Position numbers and translations under genes: made by a program | Source of the DNA: Hysterangium stoloniferum | Lineage: Eukaryota; Basidiomycota; Agaricomycetes; Hysterangiales; Hysterangiaceae | Direction of reading: 5' to 3' | Assembly (NCBI GenBank): GCA_015178975.1 | Contig: WHVD01000002.1 | Span: 1,860,001-1,924,000, forward strand | Length of the DNA: 64,000 bases | Notes under the pieces: generated by a model | Seen by the model: only the letters and a program-made list of their open reading frames with translations | Told to the model about the DNA's origin: nothing | The model's database searches: none | In this document: one piece after another, positions 52,842 to 64,000 of the stretch | How the letters are laid out: the number at the start of each line of letters is the position of its first letter | Numbering within the stretch: the stretch's first letter is position 1

Positions 52842-53363
52842 GACTTGACCCTTGATCCTGGGGGTGGTATTAAGCAGACTCCTGGGTAAATAAGTGCTCA
52901 GACAACGGAGAGTTTAAATACAGACCAGCGTCTATTTTACAGGTTCCCAGCGTTCATGAACTTCGCGGCAAGTCCATGGAAAAAAAAAGATGAGATAGCG
53001 ACACATATCTTTAATCGGACTCTGAATGAGCACTGAAAAATAACAACTACCCAAAGTAATAAGTTGATTTACGAGTTGGACTTGTGAACATTTAAATAAT
53101 TCCACAACCACTACACCACGGAGAGGGTAACTGCGCAGGTTGGTCAGAATCACTCCCTGGCAAACCAGAGTACCCTTCAGGTATCCGGTAATTACACTCG
53201 GCGCTCAGAAAGTGCTGATGACAAGTGGAGAACGGGAGGGCGTCTCGCCTACATCGCAACAGGCGCGCCTACCAAAAAGGTTCAACCGTGACAATTTGCA
53301 TGTCACCTATCACGCTGCTTATATAAGAATTTATTTTCACTTTCCCTTCCCAAGATCCCCCCA
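52842..53363. promoter_or_regulatory. Divergent intergenic region between the amidohydrolase and NOG2
   Basis: 522 bases separate the two start codons. It probably holds both promoters. CTGCTTATATAAGAA at about 53312-53326 is a likely TATA region for NOG2. No ORF of note. Confidence 0.5.
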
Positions 53364-56249
53364 ATGGCGCCTACCAAAACGAAAAAGTCCAGCAAGGCCT
53401 CGTCGTCGTCGTCGCCGTCAAAATCCCGTTCGTCATCACATGCACAGCCGACTCTTAAACGTGTCAAGGGCGAGAATTTCTACCGCGATGCGAAGAAGGC
53501 GAGTAGAGTCAAGATGCTGACTGGGGGGAAGCCAGTGTATGATAGGGATGGCAAGATCAAGGAGGCCGCTGCGTTTCAAAAGGGGGAGGATGAGACGAAG
53601 TTGGGGAGAGTACAGCCTGATCGGAGGTGGTTTGGTGAGTTTTGTTTTTTTTTTTTTTCCGTGGTTCTGACCATGATGATAGGGAATACGAGGGTCATAT
53701 CCCAGACTGCGTTGGATCATTTCCGAACGAGTCTCCAAACCCGCGCGAACGATCCCTATTCCGTTCTTTTGCGGCGGAACAAGCTGCCTATGACGCTTCT
53801 CGATGATGCTGCGAACCCTAATCTACGCAAGGTACGTACAAGGGATTTAAAAAGTTACAGTTAAATTGACTCTTTTACTCTTTCCGTGACAAACCAGCGC
53901 TCCCATATCGTTGAAACCGAGCCCTTCCACGATACATTCGGCCCCAAAGCCCAACGAAAGCGCCCCCGCCTCGACGTCGGCACATTCGAAGAACTCTCAC
54001 AAGCCTCCGCCGCAGCCTCAGCCCCGGCCGCCACATCCTCTGCACACCCTATAACCCTCGAAGCCGTCGAGGCGAGGACCCACGCAGACTACATCGAGCC
54101 GATATATTCCAAGGGCACATCACGCCGGATTTACGGCGAATTGTATAAAGTCATCGATTCCTCGGACGTTATATTGCATCTCTTGGATGCGAGGGATCCG
54201 CTGGGGACGATGTGTACGAGTGTGTTGGAGTATATGAAGAAGGAGAAGGCCCATAAACAAGTCGTGTTGGTGTTGAATAAGTGTGATCTGGTTCCGGCTT
54301 GGGTTACGGTGCGTGTGTTTTCTTTGATCGTATGCCTTTCCTTTTGTTTTCTTGTCTTTTCTTCCCTTCTGTCCTATACCCCACCCCACGAACCAAGTCA
54401 AGGACTTCCCTTCGCTCTTAAAGGGTCGTACTGTTACGTTTGTGGAAGATCAACTCCTTCCTTCGGCCTCCCTCCGTACCTCGTTCCGAGGCGTGGGGGA
54501 ATCAGGGGTCTGGAGGTTGGAAAGTCCTGGTAGAGTTGTTCGCACCGATTTTCTGCCTGTCAAGTCTTTGTCTCTCTTGGGAGATAAAGATGGGCTGAGT
54601 GGGTGTGTTACTTAGTTTTGGGACATACATCCTGTTCTTTTCTATTTTCTTTCACCCGTCAACATCTCTTATAATGATCGAGACTAACTCACCACCTCAT
54701 TCGCCAGGCACGCTACATCGCCCATCTAACACCCCAATACCCCACCCTCGCGTTCCACGCTTCCCCGAACCACTCTTTCGGCAAAGGGTCGCTCATCGCG
54801 CTCCTCCGTCAATTCTCCCAATTACACTCTGACAAAAAACAAATTTCTGTCGGGCTCATTGGTTATCCAAACGTGGGGAAAAGCAGCCTTATCAATACGC
54901 TGAAGAAAAGCAAAGTATGTACTGTCGCACCTGTCCCCGGTGAAACGAAGGCATGTATCTGTTCTTTTTTCATCATTCATTCCTCCGTTTTTCTGTTGCT
55001 TTTATTGACGATATTCCTTCGAAATCACACAGGTCTGGCAATACGTGACCCTAACCCGGCGAATATACCTCATCGACTGCCCCGGAATCGTCCCCTCCTC
55101 CGCCGCTTCGGATAGCAACACTTCAACAGTTTTAAAAGGCGTAGTACGCGTCGAAGCCCTCCCAGTACCCAGCGAACACATTCCGGCACTCCTCGAGCGC
55201 GTTAGACCAATATACCTCTCTCGCACGTATGGGCTACCCCTCCCTGAAGTCCCCTCCGGCGCCAGCGCCAGTGGCCCAACATCAGTGGCAGCGGCAACAG
55301 CAGCAGCAGCAGCAGCTCTGAATAAGGAAGCTAGATGGGATCCGGAAGAGTTCTTGGATAAATTGGCGAGGATGAAGGGACGGCTTTTGAAGGGCGGGGA
55401 GCCGGATCTGGAGGGCGTGGCGAAGATTGTGCTTGGGGACTGGGTTAGGGGGCGCATTCCGTTCTTCGTGGAGCCGCCTGCGAGGGAAGCGGGTGCCACT
55501 GTTAAGGAGAAGGAGGCTGATGGGAAGGATAAGGGCAAGGGCAAGGAAAAGGCTGTCGATGGAGAACTTGAGAAGGAGAAGCGGAAACCGGGGCTTGGGG
55601 AGCTGAGTGTTAATCAGAAGTTGAGGGGTATTATTCAGAAGAATGCGTTTGTTAGTGAGGATGTTAGGGAGGTTGAGGAGGATGGGGAGGCGGGAGAGGA
55701 TGACGAGGAGGAGGATGAGGAGTTTACTGGGTTTGGTGACGATGGGGGTGGGAGTGGATCAGAGGGTGAGGTTGGAGCGGATGGTGGGGATGAAGAAGAG
55801 GTGGAACTTCAATGGGCGGATGTGTTCCCTGAGGATGGAGCTGAACCTGGAATTGGCGCTGAGGCCGCAGACAATGACGACGGGGAAGACTTGGACTTGG
55901 ACGAATCATCATCATCATCATCACAAAGTAAAAAAAAGGAGCCACGGTTGACGACTAATAAAGTGAGTAAATAAATTATCTTCAACCTCAACTCTTGTCT
56001 TCCCTTTCCCACCCATCCTGATTCCCTTTGGCACGTTTCATTTTTATCCTGCCGCCGTTGTTGATGATGATGATACTGATCACGCCCATTCAACCCCACC
56101 AGCGGAAAGCCAAAAACTTCTACACCGACGCGAATGTCAAGAATAAAAGCAGAGCGCGCGCCAAACTCGGTGTTCCGGTTGTGGGTGCGGGTCCTGTGAA
56201 GACGAGGTCGAAGTTGGTGGGAGGAAAACGTCGAGGGGGTAGAAAATAG
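53364..56249 (+). CDS. NOG2: Nucleolar GTP-binding protein 2 (60S pre-ribosome GTPase)
   Basis: Six exons: 53364-53634, 53683-53831, 53898-54308, 54708-54950, 55033-55962 and 56103-56249, giving 716 aa. The N-terminal NGP1NT region includes the [17 protein letters not shown] and [12 protein letters not shown] segments. The circularly permuted GTPase carries DARDP, NKCD (G4), GYPNVGKSS (G1), VAPVPGETK and DCPG (G3), in the order expected for the YlqF/YawG family. A lysine/glutamate-rich tail and a final basic exon ([15 protein letters not shown]) follow. NOG2 binds pre-60S particles and blocks early Nmd3 loading. Intron 3 is 399 nt, far longer than its neighbours. Intron 4 (54951-55032) has a GC donor (GCATGT) with CACAG acceptor. 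Confidence 0.95.
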
Positions 56250-57846
56250 CTTGGGGGGGATGTCTGTTATTGGTTGTAGTATTTTATTATCCATACCTTA
56301 AATTGTTGCACATTGGTCCGAGACTTGGATTATGTAAGATTTGGAATTGTAAAACTTTCAGGAACATACGGACCTATTGCCGAAACGTTTGTTTGCCCAA
56401 AAAGAACGATGATATATATATATGGGGTCTTTGTGCGACTTGACAGTCCCGTGTCCTCGAGCCAGTCGAAATTTGAGCAGGGTATCCCAAGGAAAGCCCT
56501 GGGTCCAGGAAAAGGGAAAACCGTAAGTTCCAAGATATAGCTCTAACTTCTGCAGAACATTTCTATACTCAAATCCACAACCCCTTTTCTATGCCATCCC
56601 CAACACCCAAACACTTGATCTCTTTCACAAGACAGAGGAGTCCCACTAGCAGTTCTCGTTGCAAGAGGCATCAACAGAGATAACAAAGCTGATATCAGGG
56701 TTCTTGCAGATGCGATTCGATCTGTCATCCCGCAGACTTTCAAACTATACAATTAAAAAGGCCGGTGTTGAACAATTGGTGGCCATCTGCATGCATCTTG
56801 TGTCATCTATCACATACAATCAGCCTAATGACGCTACCAAAAAGGACCTTAATGAAGCACATCAGGCCCCGACATTTGCTGCCATCACCCGGTTCTCTTT
56901 TGGTCAGCATGCCACAACACATTAGTTGGCACCGGCAGAACTACAAGAGAAACAGATCTCTGTCTCTCCTTGCAACTCTGACAGAAATGCCGAGGTACTT
57001 ACAATTTCCCCCACTGAACTCATCTCCTTTTTTCCAATAGCATAATATCCACCCTCCTTGGTCTGTATTAGGAACAGTGCATTTACCATGGACTCCCCCC
57101 TCTGTGGCATTTTTTGGCTCTGAAATGGATGGCAACATAATGTTAATATTTAAGATGAAAGACAATTGGAATGGACTAATTTCATTAGTCTGTGTTCTTT
57201 GTAATGGGAGTGTTGAACAGAACTGTAGACACTACCAGGATATCAGGCACTAGAAAAAATATATTTATCCATCTCCCTCCTCAAGCTAATACACTATTTG
57301 TCCTTACATGGCTTTGGTTCTCTCCACCATGTGGTCATACAGTGTGATTCCAGTCACTTCTGGTGACTATTATGTGTTTGTGTTTGTGTGGTGGTTCATT
57401 TGTCCACTAGGGCATCACTGTTTTGTGCCCCAATCCCCCTTCTATTCTCTCATTCTAATAGTATGCTCAATGCACTGTTTGTGCACAAGTGACTCAGGCC
57501 ATGGCTGGGGCCTTTCCAAAATTGTAAGGCAGGCCGTGGCTGTATTGGGCCATTAGGCACAGCTCAGCTTGGCCTGACTCACAACAAGCTGTTGGTAATT
57601 GACCAGAATACTGCAGATTATTATGGAACATGTGTAGCTTGCACAGGTTAATTTTACATATTTAGCTTAATACTTTAATTCTTCTTACCAATCCCTTCCA
57701 GAATATTCTTTCCCTATAGATATATAAACCTCCACAGTAGTTCACTCATGTAATAAGCCAAGTTATGTATTGTAATATCTACTGTGGTCTGTACAAGTTC
57801 CCAATAAAGCCAGAGCTGGTAAAGCAGTATTTGCACACATAGTATG
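56250..57846. other. NOG2 3' flank and decayed sequence
   Basis: Around 56635-56760 the plus strand reads VLVARGINRDNKADIRVLAD and another frame continues with IKKAGVEQLVAICMHLVSS. On the minus strand 57110-56990 reads MVNALFLIQTKEGGYYAIGK up to a GTAAGT donor. Both look like remains of spliced genes or an element, but no family was recognised. 57250-57846 is AT-rich without coding character. Confidence 0.3.
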
Positions 57847-58076
57847 TGTAACGGAAGCGGACTTGAATTAGGGCAAGCACTAAACTTTCTAATTATTATA
57901 TCTCATAGTTTTTTACTTGTTGCAAGGGGCTCTACCTCTATTCTCATAAATAGGTAGATCACTTGTATTGCTAGATGGACTCTTTGGAATAGGAACTAAG
58001 TCCTACTCATTTTTGTTCCCTTTTGTAAAGAGCTCTTGAAGGGACTACGCTATTCTACCGTAGCTGAACCCTTACA
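57847..58076. mobile_element. Solo LTR with 5-bp target duplication GTATG
   Basis: 230 bases beginning TGTAACGGAAGC and ending CCCTTACA (short inverted ends TGTAA/TTACA), flanked by GTATG at 57842-57846 and 58077-58081. This is a solo LTR left by recombination between the LTRs of a small retrotransposon. A perfect duplication suggests fairly recent insertion. Confidence 0.88.
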
Positions 58077-58081
58077 GTATG

Positions 58082-58477
58082 CCGAATAGCTGAGGTGGTG
58101 CTAACTACAGAGGCCATTTTAGGGTTGTAAAAGATCTGTGGTGTGTACCCAATGCTATAGTGCATCCTCATCTAAACAAAGAACCGGGATTGTTGTTGGA
58201 ATTCAAGCATCATGGACAACACTAATTCTGAAACAACATGATCAAGTGGCACAGCTATTTTTCACTACACAATGGAACCGCACTCACATTGTTTGCACCA
58301 CCCCTATTGTTCCCTTCATATATATAAACTATCTTTCCTATTATGCTAGACCTCAGTCCGTTATACACTATTGTTATACGAGACTGAGGTGAGCAATTTT
58401 TTGATACTAGTACTTAAAATATTTATACTAATAATGTATTAGCTATAATATTTAGGTCTTACTTTCTAACAACCTGG
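58082..58477. other. AT-rich, possible further LTR-like sequence
   Basis: A TTGTTGTTGGAATTC start at about 58190 and TATATATAAAC at about 58318 resemble LTR parts, but no end or duplication could be matched. No gene. Confidence 0.3.
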
Positions 58478-59055
58478 TTGTTATAGACAGATGAGATCGT
58501 GATGGTCATATGAAACATATTAAATAAACCCACAGTGTTTCATCCATCAGTGTATTTTGCTCAAGCCCATCTGTGTTTTGTCAATTGTAGGAAGGATCAT
58601 CTTCTTTGTCAGTCAGGTCAGATGGATGTTCCAAAGTTGGAGTGTTCTCTCAATTTTTTTCAAATACCCTTGATCATCGTTTCCTTCGTAAACCAACAGC
58701 TCTCATGCCGGTCACTGTGGAATGCTCAAATCCTAGACCAAGCCTGTCATTGAATGTGGGCAACTCTGCTGGTTCAGAGGGTGTGTCCTATTCTGTTCCT
58801 GGTTATGATCACACGGACAGAGGAAAGGGTCAGTCTTTGTACAATTTGTTTTCGCCGTGTCTCCCTGGTGCGGTGCAAAGGGTCTTCCCTGCAACCAGCT
58901 TCGGAACATCCATCTGATCTGACTGACAAAGAAGATGATCCTTCCTACGATCGACAAAGCACGGATGGGCTTGAGCAAAATACACTGATGGACGGTTTAT
59001 TTAATATGTTTCATATGACCATCACAACCTCATCTGCCTATAACAAAGCAGGTCG
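58478..59055. repeat. Imperfect inverted repeat, arms about 150 bp
   Basis: The left arm 58478-58633 pairs with the right arm 58904-59052 (ggaacatccatctga.ctgactgacaaagaagatgatcc...). The middle 92 bases differ at only a few positions, and an 11-bp gap interrupts the outer part. The loop is about 270 bases. The right arm overlaps an exon of the plus-strand gene at 58690-59717, and the left arm is its inverted copy. Confidence 0.85.
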
Positions 59056-59717
59056 ACAGGTACGACTTCCACCATCACTGAGTCCCGCTTTCCCCTCATT
59101 AGTCATGATCAGCAATAATGCCGATCAAGGTTAGATTGTTTTATCATTTTAATTATAATGTTGACTAAAAGGAGCGTACAGGATGTACCATGCAAATGCA
59201 CCCTCTGGCTATTCCTGAATCAACCGCAAAAGAAGGCATGACATCTACCCAGCTCCCAGCTCCTTTCCCCGAAGCCAGCAAGCCAGAGGATCCAGAAGGG
59301 AACACGGAAGGTTCAACGGGAGCGATGAACAGTTTCTCGAGATCAAACAAGGTGATTCATCATTCTTATGGAGCCACTGTTAGCCATTGACCTTCCAATT
59401 GACAAATAGTTTTAACCGAAGGTCCTGCATATCAAAACTACGCCACCACGCTTGCATCAGGGCAAATGACACCTTCTGACACAGAGGCAGCACGTGAAAT
59501 CCCCCCTGAAGACTGTCTGGATGAATCATCGTCGTGCATCGTGTCATGTATCACCATATCTGTTTAATTAACACATACATCAAGGAGCTAACTGCATTGT
59601 GATAAAGGATATCTTGTATTTCAGCACTTTCGAGCATTGTTGATGGGCATTTGGAGAACGACAAGCCTAAATTGGGGTCCATGGGAGTGGAGACAGATTT
59701 GATGTCTTCGAGGTAAA
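58690..59717 (+). CDS. Hypothetical spliced Ser/Pro/Glu-rich protein
   Basis: Plus-strand exons joined by plausible introns: up to 58828 (YSVPGYDHTDRGK), 58899-59059 (SEHPSDLTDKEDDPSYDRQS), 59172-59351 (PLAIPESTAKEGMTSTQLPA), a segment at about 59412-59545 and a last exon to a TAA at 59717 (DGHLENDKPKLGSMGVETDL). Introns 58829-58898 and 59060-59171 keep frame. The junction after 59351 does not keep frame with the best acceptor, so the model is incomplete or the gene is decaying. The protein looks disordered with no known domain. The 5' end is unknown. It converges with the large minus-strand gene ending at 60019. Confidence 0.4.
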
Positions 59718-60018
59718 GAAGTGATCCACCCAGATCTATGCTGACAATGAATCTTCACCTATTCGAACTTCAAGTAGAAGCTCCCAAGACACTATATGTT
59801 AGAGAAAGGGCAATCTTCCGTGGGGTTGATGCCATGTTCTTGTCATAAATTTTTGAAAGCTCGAGGTTCAAAATAAGATGTCATGATCTTCAGCTAAAAT
59901 ATGCTCAAAGATGTATTTTAATAGCTCAAGTATGCATGTGTTAAATGCTTATTATTCGAGTCAGCAGTTGCAAATACATACACGCGTCTTCGGTGTCGCC
60001 AAATCTACTATTCTGGAC
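59718..60018. other. Convergent 3' intergenic region
   Basis: 300 bases between the stops of two convergent genes; probably 3' UTRs. Confidence 0.35.
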
Positions 60019-63000
60019 TCATGGAGAATCTCTTGACGGAGGTCCAAAACGTTCGGCGTTCCTTATAACTGCCAGGCGCTTTAGCGCCCCAAACCATTTT
60101 ACTGGTGTCGTGTCCCGAGAGCTTGATGTCCCCTGGGTCATGCTACGGGTCAAAGTAGCCGTCCTTTTAGAGCCTTGAATGGAAACGACCTCATTATTTG
60201 ACGCAACAGAGGACGTTGGACCCACGAGGGGTTCTATGCCACGCATAGGACTCGTCGCGGAAGGCTTCGATTCTTGCCCTAGTACAGCTATGGCCTGCGT
60301 GGTAGTCGTCACATCCTATTTAAAAAATCGAAAAAAATATTGAAGTATGCAATGATGAACTTAATCGAAAGCACCTACGAGTGTTACCAACTCCTATTCA
60401 GTGGATATTTCATAAGGTCAAATATAAGAAGGTCAAAGGTAGTAGCCTACCTCGGGTGTAGGGATATCGTGACGTTTAATCTTGGATGGCTCCGGATGCT
60501 CACTCTGATCGTGCACATCAGCCGAAAGCGTCGTGTCTATGCTAATTTTCGCGATCGAGGATGGTAATGTGGATATACCCTGGTCAGAATCCTGTAACGG
60601 CGAGGCAGCCATCTCTGCTGGATCAGCTGGGGTACTGCTTGGATGGAAACCGGTCATGCCTCTGGAAGAATTGTCTTGAAGATTGACTGATGTAGAAGAC
60701 CATACAGTTGTAAGCCCAGGTGTTGATGAAGAAATCAATTGAGTAGGTGGGTTGTTTTCAGGAGGGAGTGAACTTTTGTTGTACTGCCCAGAAATATTAT
60801 TATTTGCAGCAGTGGCCGTTAGTGTACTCTGGATGGAAAGAATTTCATTTTGTATAAAACGAGGTTATTTGATGTTATCAGAAGAATTGGATACCTACCC
60901 CGTCGGTTTCCTCATGATGGCTTTTTGCGGACTCTTGAACAGTCAGAGTAATCGATTCAGGCGTCCGGGCACTGTTCTCTGATCCCATAATGATTACACT
61001 GGTTTGGTCAGTAGAGACGGGGATATTAGCCTCCATATACCCTATGGACGAAGTGCTGCCCCCATTTGAACCGCCTGTGCCTCTGGGGGGATCGTTGGCT
61101 GAGGTGGACGGGGATGAAGGCCCGGGCGGTAGCGGGGAATTCAATTTAGCGGACAAATTATCTTCAGGTGGCAGGAGACTGTGGTTGGATTGTCCAGGAA
61201 AATCATTATTTTCAGCATTGACTGAAAGAGTACTCTGGAGGGGAAGGAATTTGATTGAGTGGAATACTATGAAGGGAGATAAGAATTTTATACCATAGTA
61301 CCCGACCGCTCATCAATTCCGCAGTTCGAGTTCCCCACGATTTCGAGTTCCTCACGCCTGGGCGTAGCGGGGTCGGGAAGAGTCGCAAGACGAGCGGTAG
61401 CTATGTTGCCTTCCAGGATAGAATTCGAACTCGAAGCGTTATTAGTACCATGAGCTCCTACTAGGTCTCCTTCGAGAATTTCCCTAGATGTCTCAATGTG
61501 ACCCTATAAAAAAGGAAATTATTCAATGTCTTCGGGAAAGAAAACCAGATATATACCCCATCATGATTTTCATGATGGCTTCTTGCAGACTCTTGAACAG
61601 TTTGGGTAATCATTTCAGGCACCTGGGCACCGCCCTCTGATTCCGTGATGACTGTATTGGACCTTGTATGCTCTAAGGGCGAACCGCTGCACTCTATGCT
61701 TGGAATGTCATTAGGTGGCCCTTCCCGAGAAGTTCCCTCGTTGACAGACGCATCTGCCGTACTTGAGTCACCACGTGGCGGTTTCCCCTCAGCTGAAATT
61801 GAGATTAGGAAATATCCTGCGGTGGGTTATATTCAATATTAGACGAACCAGTCTCATGCGCTTCTGCATTGTTCATAGTAATATTGGTGTCTCCGTCGTG
61901 TGTTTGATGTGATATACCGATAATCGTTGCATCACCCAGTGTAGTGGCCACTGAAGAGTCCACGAATACCTCAGATTGCTTTACGCCATCTGCCTTATTG
62001 TCCGGACTTTCGGTATGACTCGGGCTTAGAACAGGTCGTTCTCCTAGAGTACTATTGGATGGACTGGGTATAGTTCCTTGAAATTGCATTTGAACGGCCA
62101 GGGCCGTTTCACTGATACACTTATAATTGAGTGAATCACCCTGCTTCCGAGCGACATTTCTTACCTCACAAGTCCCACAACAACCGTCTCCTCTACCTTC
62201 GTATCTCCGCGACCTCCAGCTGACCCAGCATCCCCCAGGGGCTGGATCTGATTGGGCCTAACAGAAACCGGATCGGCATGTTCGTCGATACCGTCAGTTC
62301 TCCGCACTAGTGCATCAGTAGCTCCTTGGTCGAACCTCAATCCCATTGACCTGTGGAAAGAAAGGTTTCGCGACTCCCAATTAGCCCGTTTCTGGATTCG
62401 AGATTCACTGGATGCAGCCCCCCGATCTACCAATGACATAGAGTCAATATAGTCGCCCTGCATGGCTTCAAGAAGTTGTCCTTCGGCGGAAGCTATGGCG
62501 CCGGATTCTGGCATTCCATAGGTTTGGAAGTTTCCCGCAGAGGGGTTACTCCGTACTACGTTACTCGTTACGTTGACGTCGACATGTTCCTGGCTTGGAA
62601 AAGAGACAGTGCCGCTACATAACACAGAGAGACCTGCAACGAAACATTAGTCATACCACGCTGACTGGACTTCCGGGAACATACCCTGCTCATGACCTTG
62701 TAAGTTATTGATAGCAAGATGTTCTTCAGATCCGGTTCCACCCTGACCTTGTGGAAGGGTTCCACTCGTTCCAATTGAGAATAAGTGAATACGACTGTCA
62801 CTCCAACCACTGAGGTTAGACTGTACACCGTGTTCAACAACTTGCTGCTGGTGGATACGAGATATTTCCTCTACCTCGCGCTCTTGCTCCAAAGTGCCGA
62901 CACCGACCTGGCTTCTAGCCACAATACCACCATTGTCGATAGGAGCAGATGCCGAACTATGGCCATCATCCAACTCTGCAACGTTTAACATATCGATCTT

Positions 63001-64000
63001 CGTCCACTTTGTCTGTGTCTGGGACGACAATTCGTTGTTTCTTCCAAAATCTCGAACAGTAATACGAACATCGCTGGATTCTGTCTTTCCAGCATCTTTT
63101 TGGACTGCTCGGGCGTCTCTGTCCGGAATGCCTGTATCAGGTCTGTCGAGCGTATCGTGTTGGGCAACGGCACCCCCTTGTTCAGAAAACGTTGTAGTAT
63201 GTTGTTCTTTAAATGCAGTCTGGGATGTGCACTGATCATCCGCGCTCTCCGTCGCCTTCGGGGGTACGTCCAAGTTCGGGTACCCTATAATTGTATCGCT
63301 GAGACCCCCGATGGTCAGTTGCGGGAGGTTCGAGCCTGTAGCTTCTCGACTGTGCGCATCTTGCAGTATAATGTCAGATCCGCCTGTCGTTGCTTGAATT
63401 GTTGCACCCATCACATCCCACGTTTTTCCCGACATCGTTATCCTATTGGTCGTTACCTGACGAACGGTTTTGTGCGTCGTATTTAGGATAGCATCGTGGA
63501 CAGCCTCCAAGACTCCGCCAGCAAGGGTTTCATGTTCACCAACCACTACGACGGAGTCACCCAACCCACCCGCCGTTGGATCATGTTGCGCATTGCTCGA
63601 AGCGGGGGTAGATTGGTTGTGGTTCGTTGAACCAGATTCCTGGCTGCTTGTTTTCGTAACATCCACATCCCTTGCGACATGACTGTCAATGCTCGAGCAA
63701 GTACGCCTCACGTTCGTCTTGGGTTGAGAACTTGCAATATTCTCATCCCTTTCGTGAAAGTACTCCAACGCCTCGCCCGTAGACATCGTCTTTAGATTAT
63801 TGACCTCAGCGCCAATATCCGGTCTTACAGTGTTGCTCTCAACCATATCCTGCGATATGTTTCTCTTCCCACCATCGGTGACGCCTGACTCAGAACCTCT
63901 AGCAATTCCCTCTCCGGGCTGCTCAACTGGAGATGCTCTAGCAGTGGGCGTGAAAGGAAAGGCGCTGTTGGGTTGATGGCCAAGAGTAGATGGGTAGCCA
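60019..64000 (-). CDS. Large Ser/Thr-rich disordered protein, 3' part (runs off the window)
   Basis: Eight exons: >64000-62685, 62633-62166, 62112-61849, 61792-61557, 61503-61294, 61237-60899, 60828-60451 and 60315-60019. The seven introns are 51, 53, 56, 53, 56, 70 and 135 nt, all GT-AG, and frame holds throughout: about 1168 codons inside the window. The first exon is open to the right edge, so the N-terminus is missing. Composition is Ser/Thr/Gly/Asp-rich with no globular domain, membrane segment or signal visible. It ends in a basic patch (WFGALKRLAVIRNAERFGPP). Two exon types are duplicated: one ending QESARSHHENHDG or QESAKSHHEETDG, and one starting STLSVNAENNDFPGQ or STLTATAANNNISGQ. 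Function unknown. A scaffold or regulatory protein is only a guess. Confidence 0.65.

Noticed and set aside
54120-54401. Minus-strand ORF within NOG2
   Set aside because: Lies opposite a conserved GTPase exon and has no protein-like features.
58190-58400. Second LTR after the solo LTR
   Set aside because: A TGTTGG-like start and a TATA-like box are present, but no CA end with matching flanks could be found.
62252-63682. Plus-strand ORFs of 66-128 codons
   Set aside because: They are antisense to exons of the large minus-strand gene, whose frame is continuous through seven introns.

Overview
The window looks like nuclear DNA of an agaricomycete (mushroom-forming basidiomycete). The evidence is the many 48-70 nt GT-AG introns, a FunK1-type kinase remnant, a nuclease-like/kinase fusion, an HNH_2-type protein, and Ty1/copia and Ty3/gypsy fossils. 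All calls come from reading the sequence by eye; no database search was run.

Layout. 0-5 kb is a nest of LTR-retroelement fossils around one spliced gene fragment. 5-13 kb is sparse, with a Pro/Gln-rich stretch, a small nuclease-like gene on the minus strand, a FunK1 remnant and a four-exon nuclease-like/kinase fusion gene. 13-26 kb is dominated by two decayed direct copies of VPS15 (PI3-kinase regulatory subunit), each carried with the same 3' flank, which holds a promoter-like module and 123-bp tandem repeats. Between them lie a large inverted duplication (16.5-18.4 kb), a C2H2 zinc-finger gene, a copia fossil and an 18-bp minisatellite. 26-34 kb holds a likely MITE, a few orphan ORFs, an HNH nuclease gene, a tRNA-headed SINE and the RNase H end of a LINE.

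34-49 kb is the most unusual part: a tandem array of a gene family I do not recognise. Three members have the same five-exon structure and intact reading frames (about 586, 581 and 580 aa). One member is truncated and one is only a relic. The array is explained by duplication of a two-gene block, followed by a deletion of about 2.3 kb in one block. Exon 4 shows far more amino-acid-changing than silent differences between the two youngest copies, which suggests diversifying selection.

49-56 kb is a conserved housekeeping island: COG8 (Golgi tethering), an imidazolonepropionase-like amidohydrolase with a 10-nt microexon, and NOG2 (60S ribosome assembly GTPase). COG8 and the amidohydrolase converge with 8 bp between their stop codons. 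The amidohydrolase and NOG2 diverge from a 522-bp intergenic region. 56-64 kb holds decayed sequence, a solo LTR with a perfect 5-bp target duplication, a long inverted repeat, a small spliced plus-strand gene, and the 3' part of a large minus-strand gene for a low-complexity protein that runs off the right edge.
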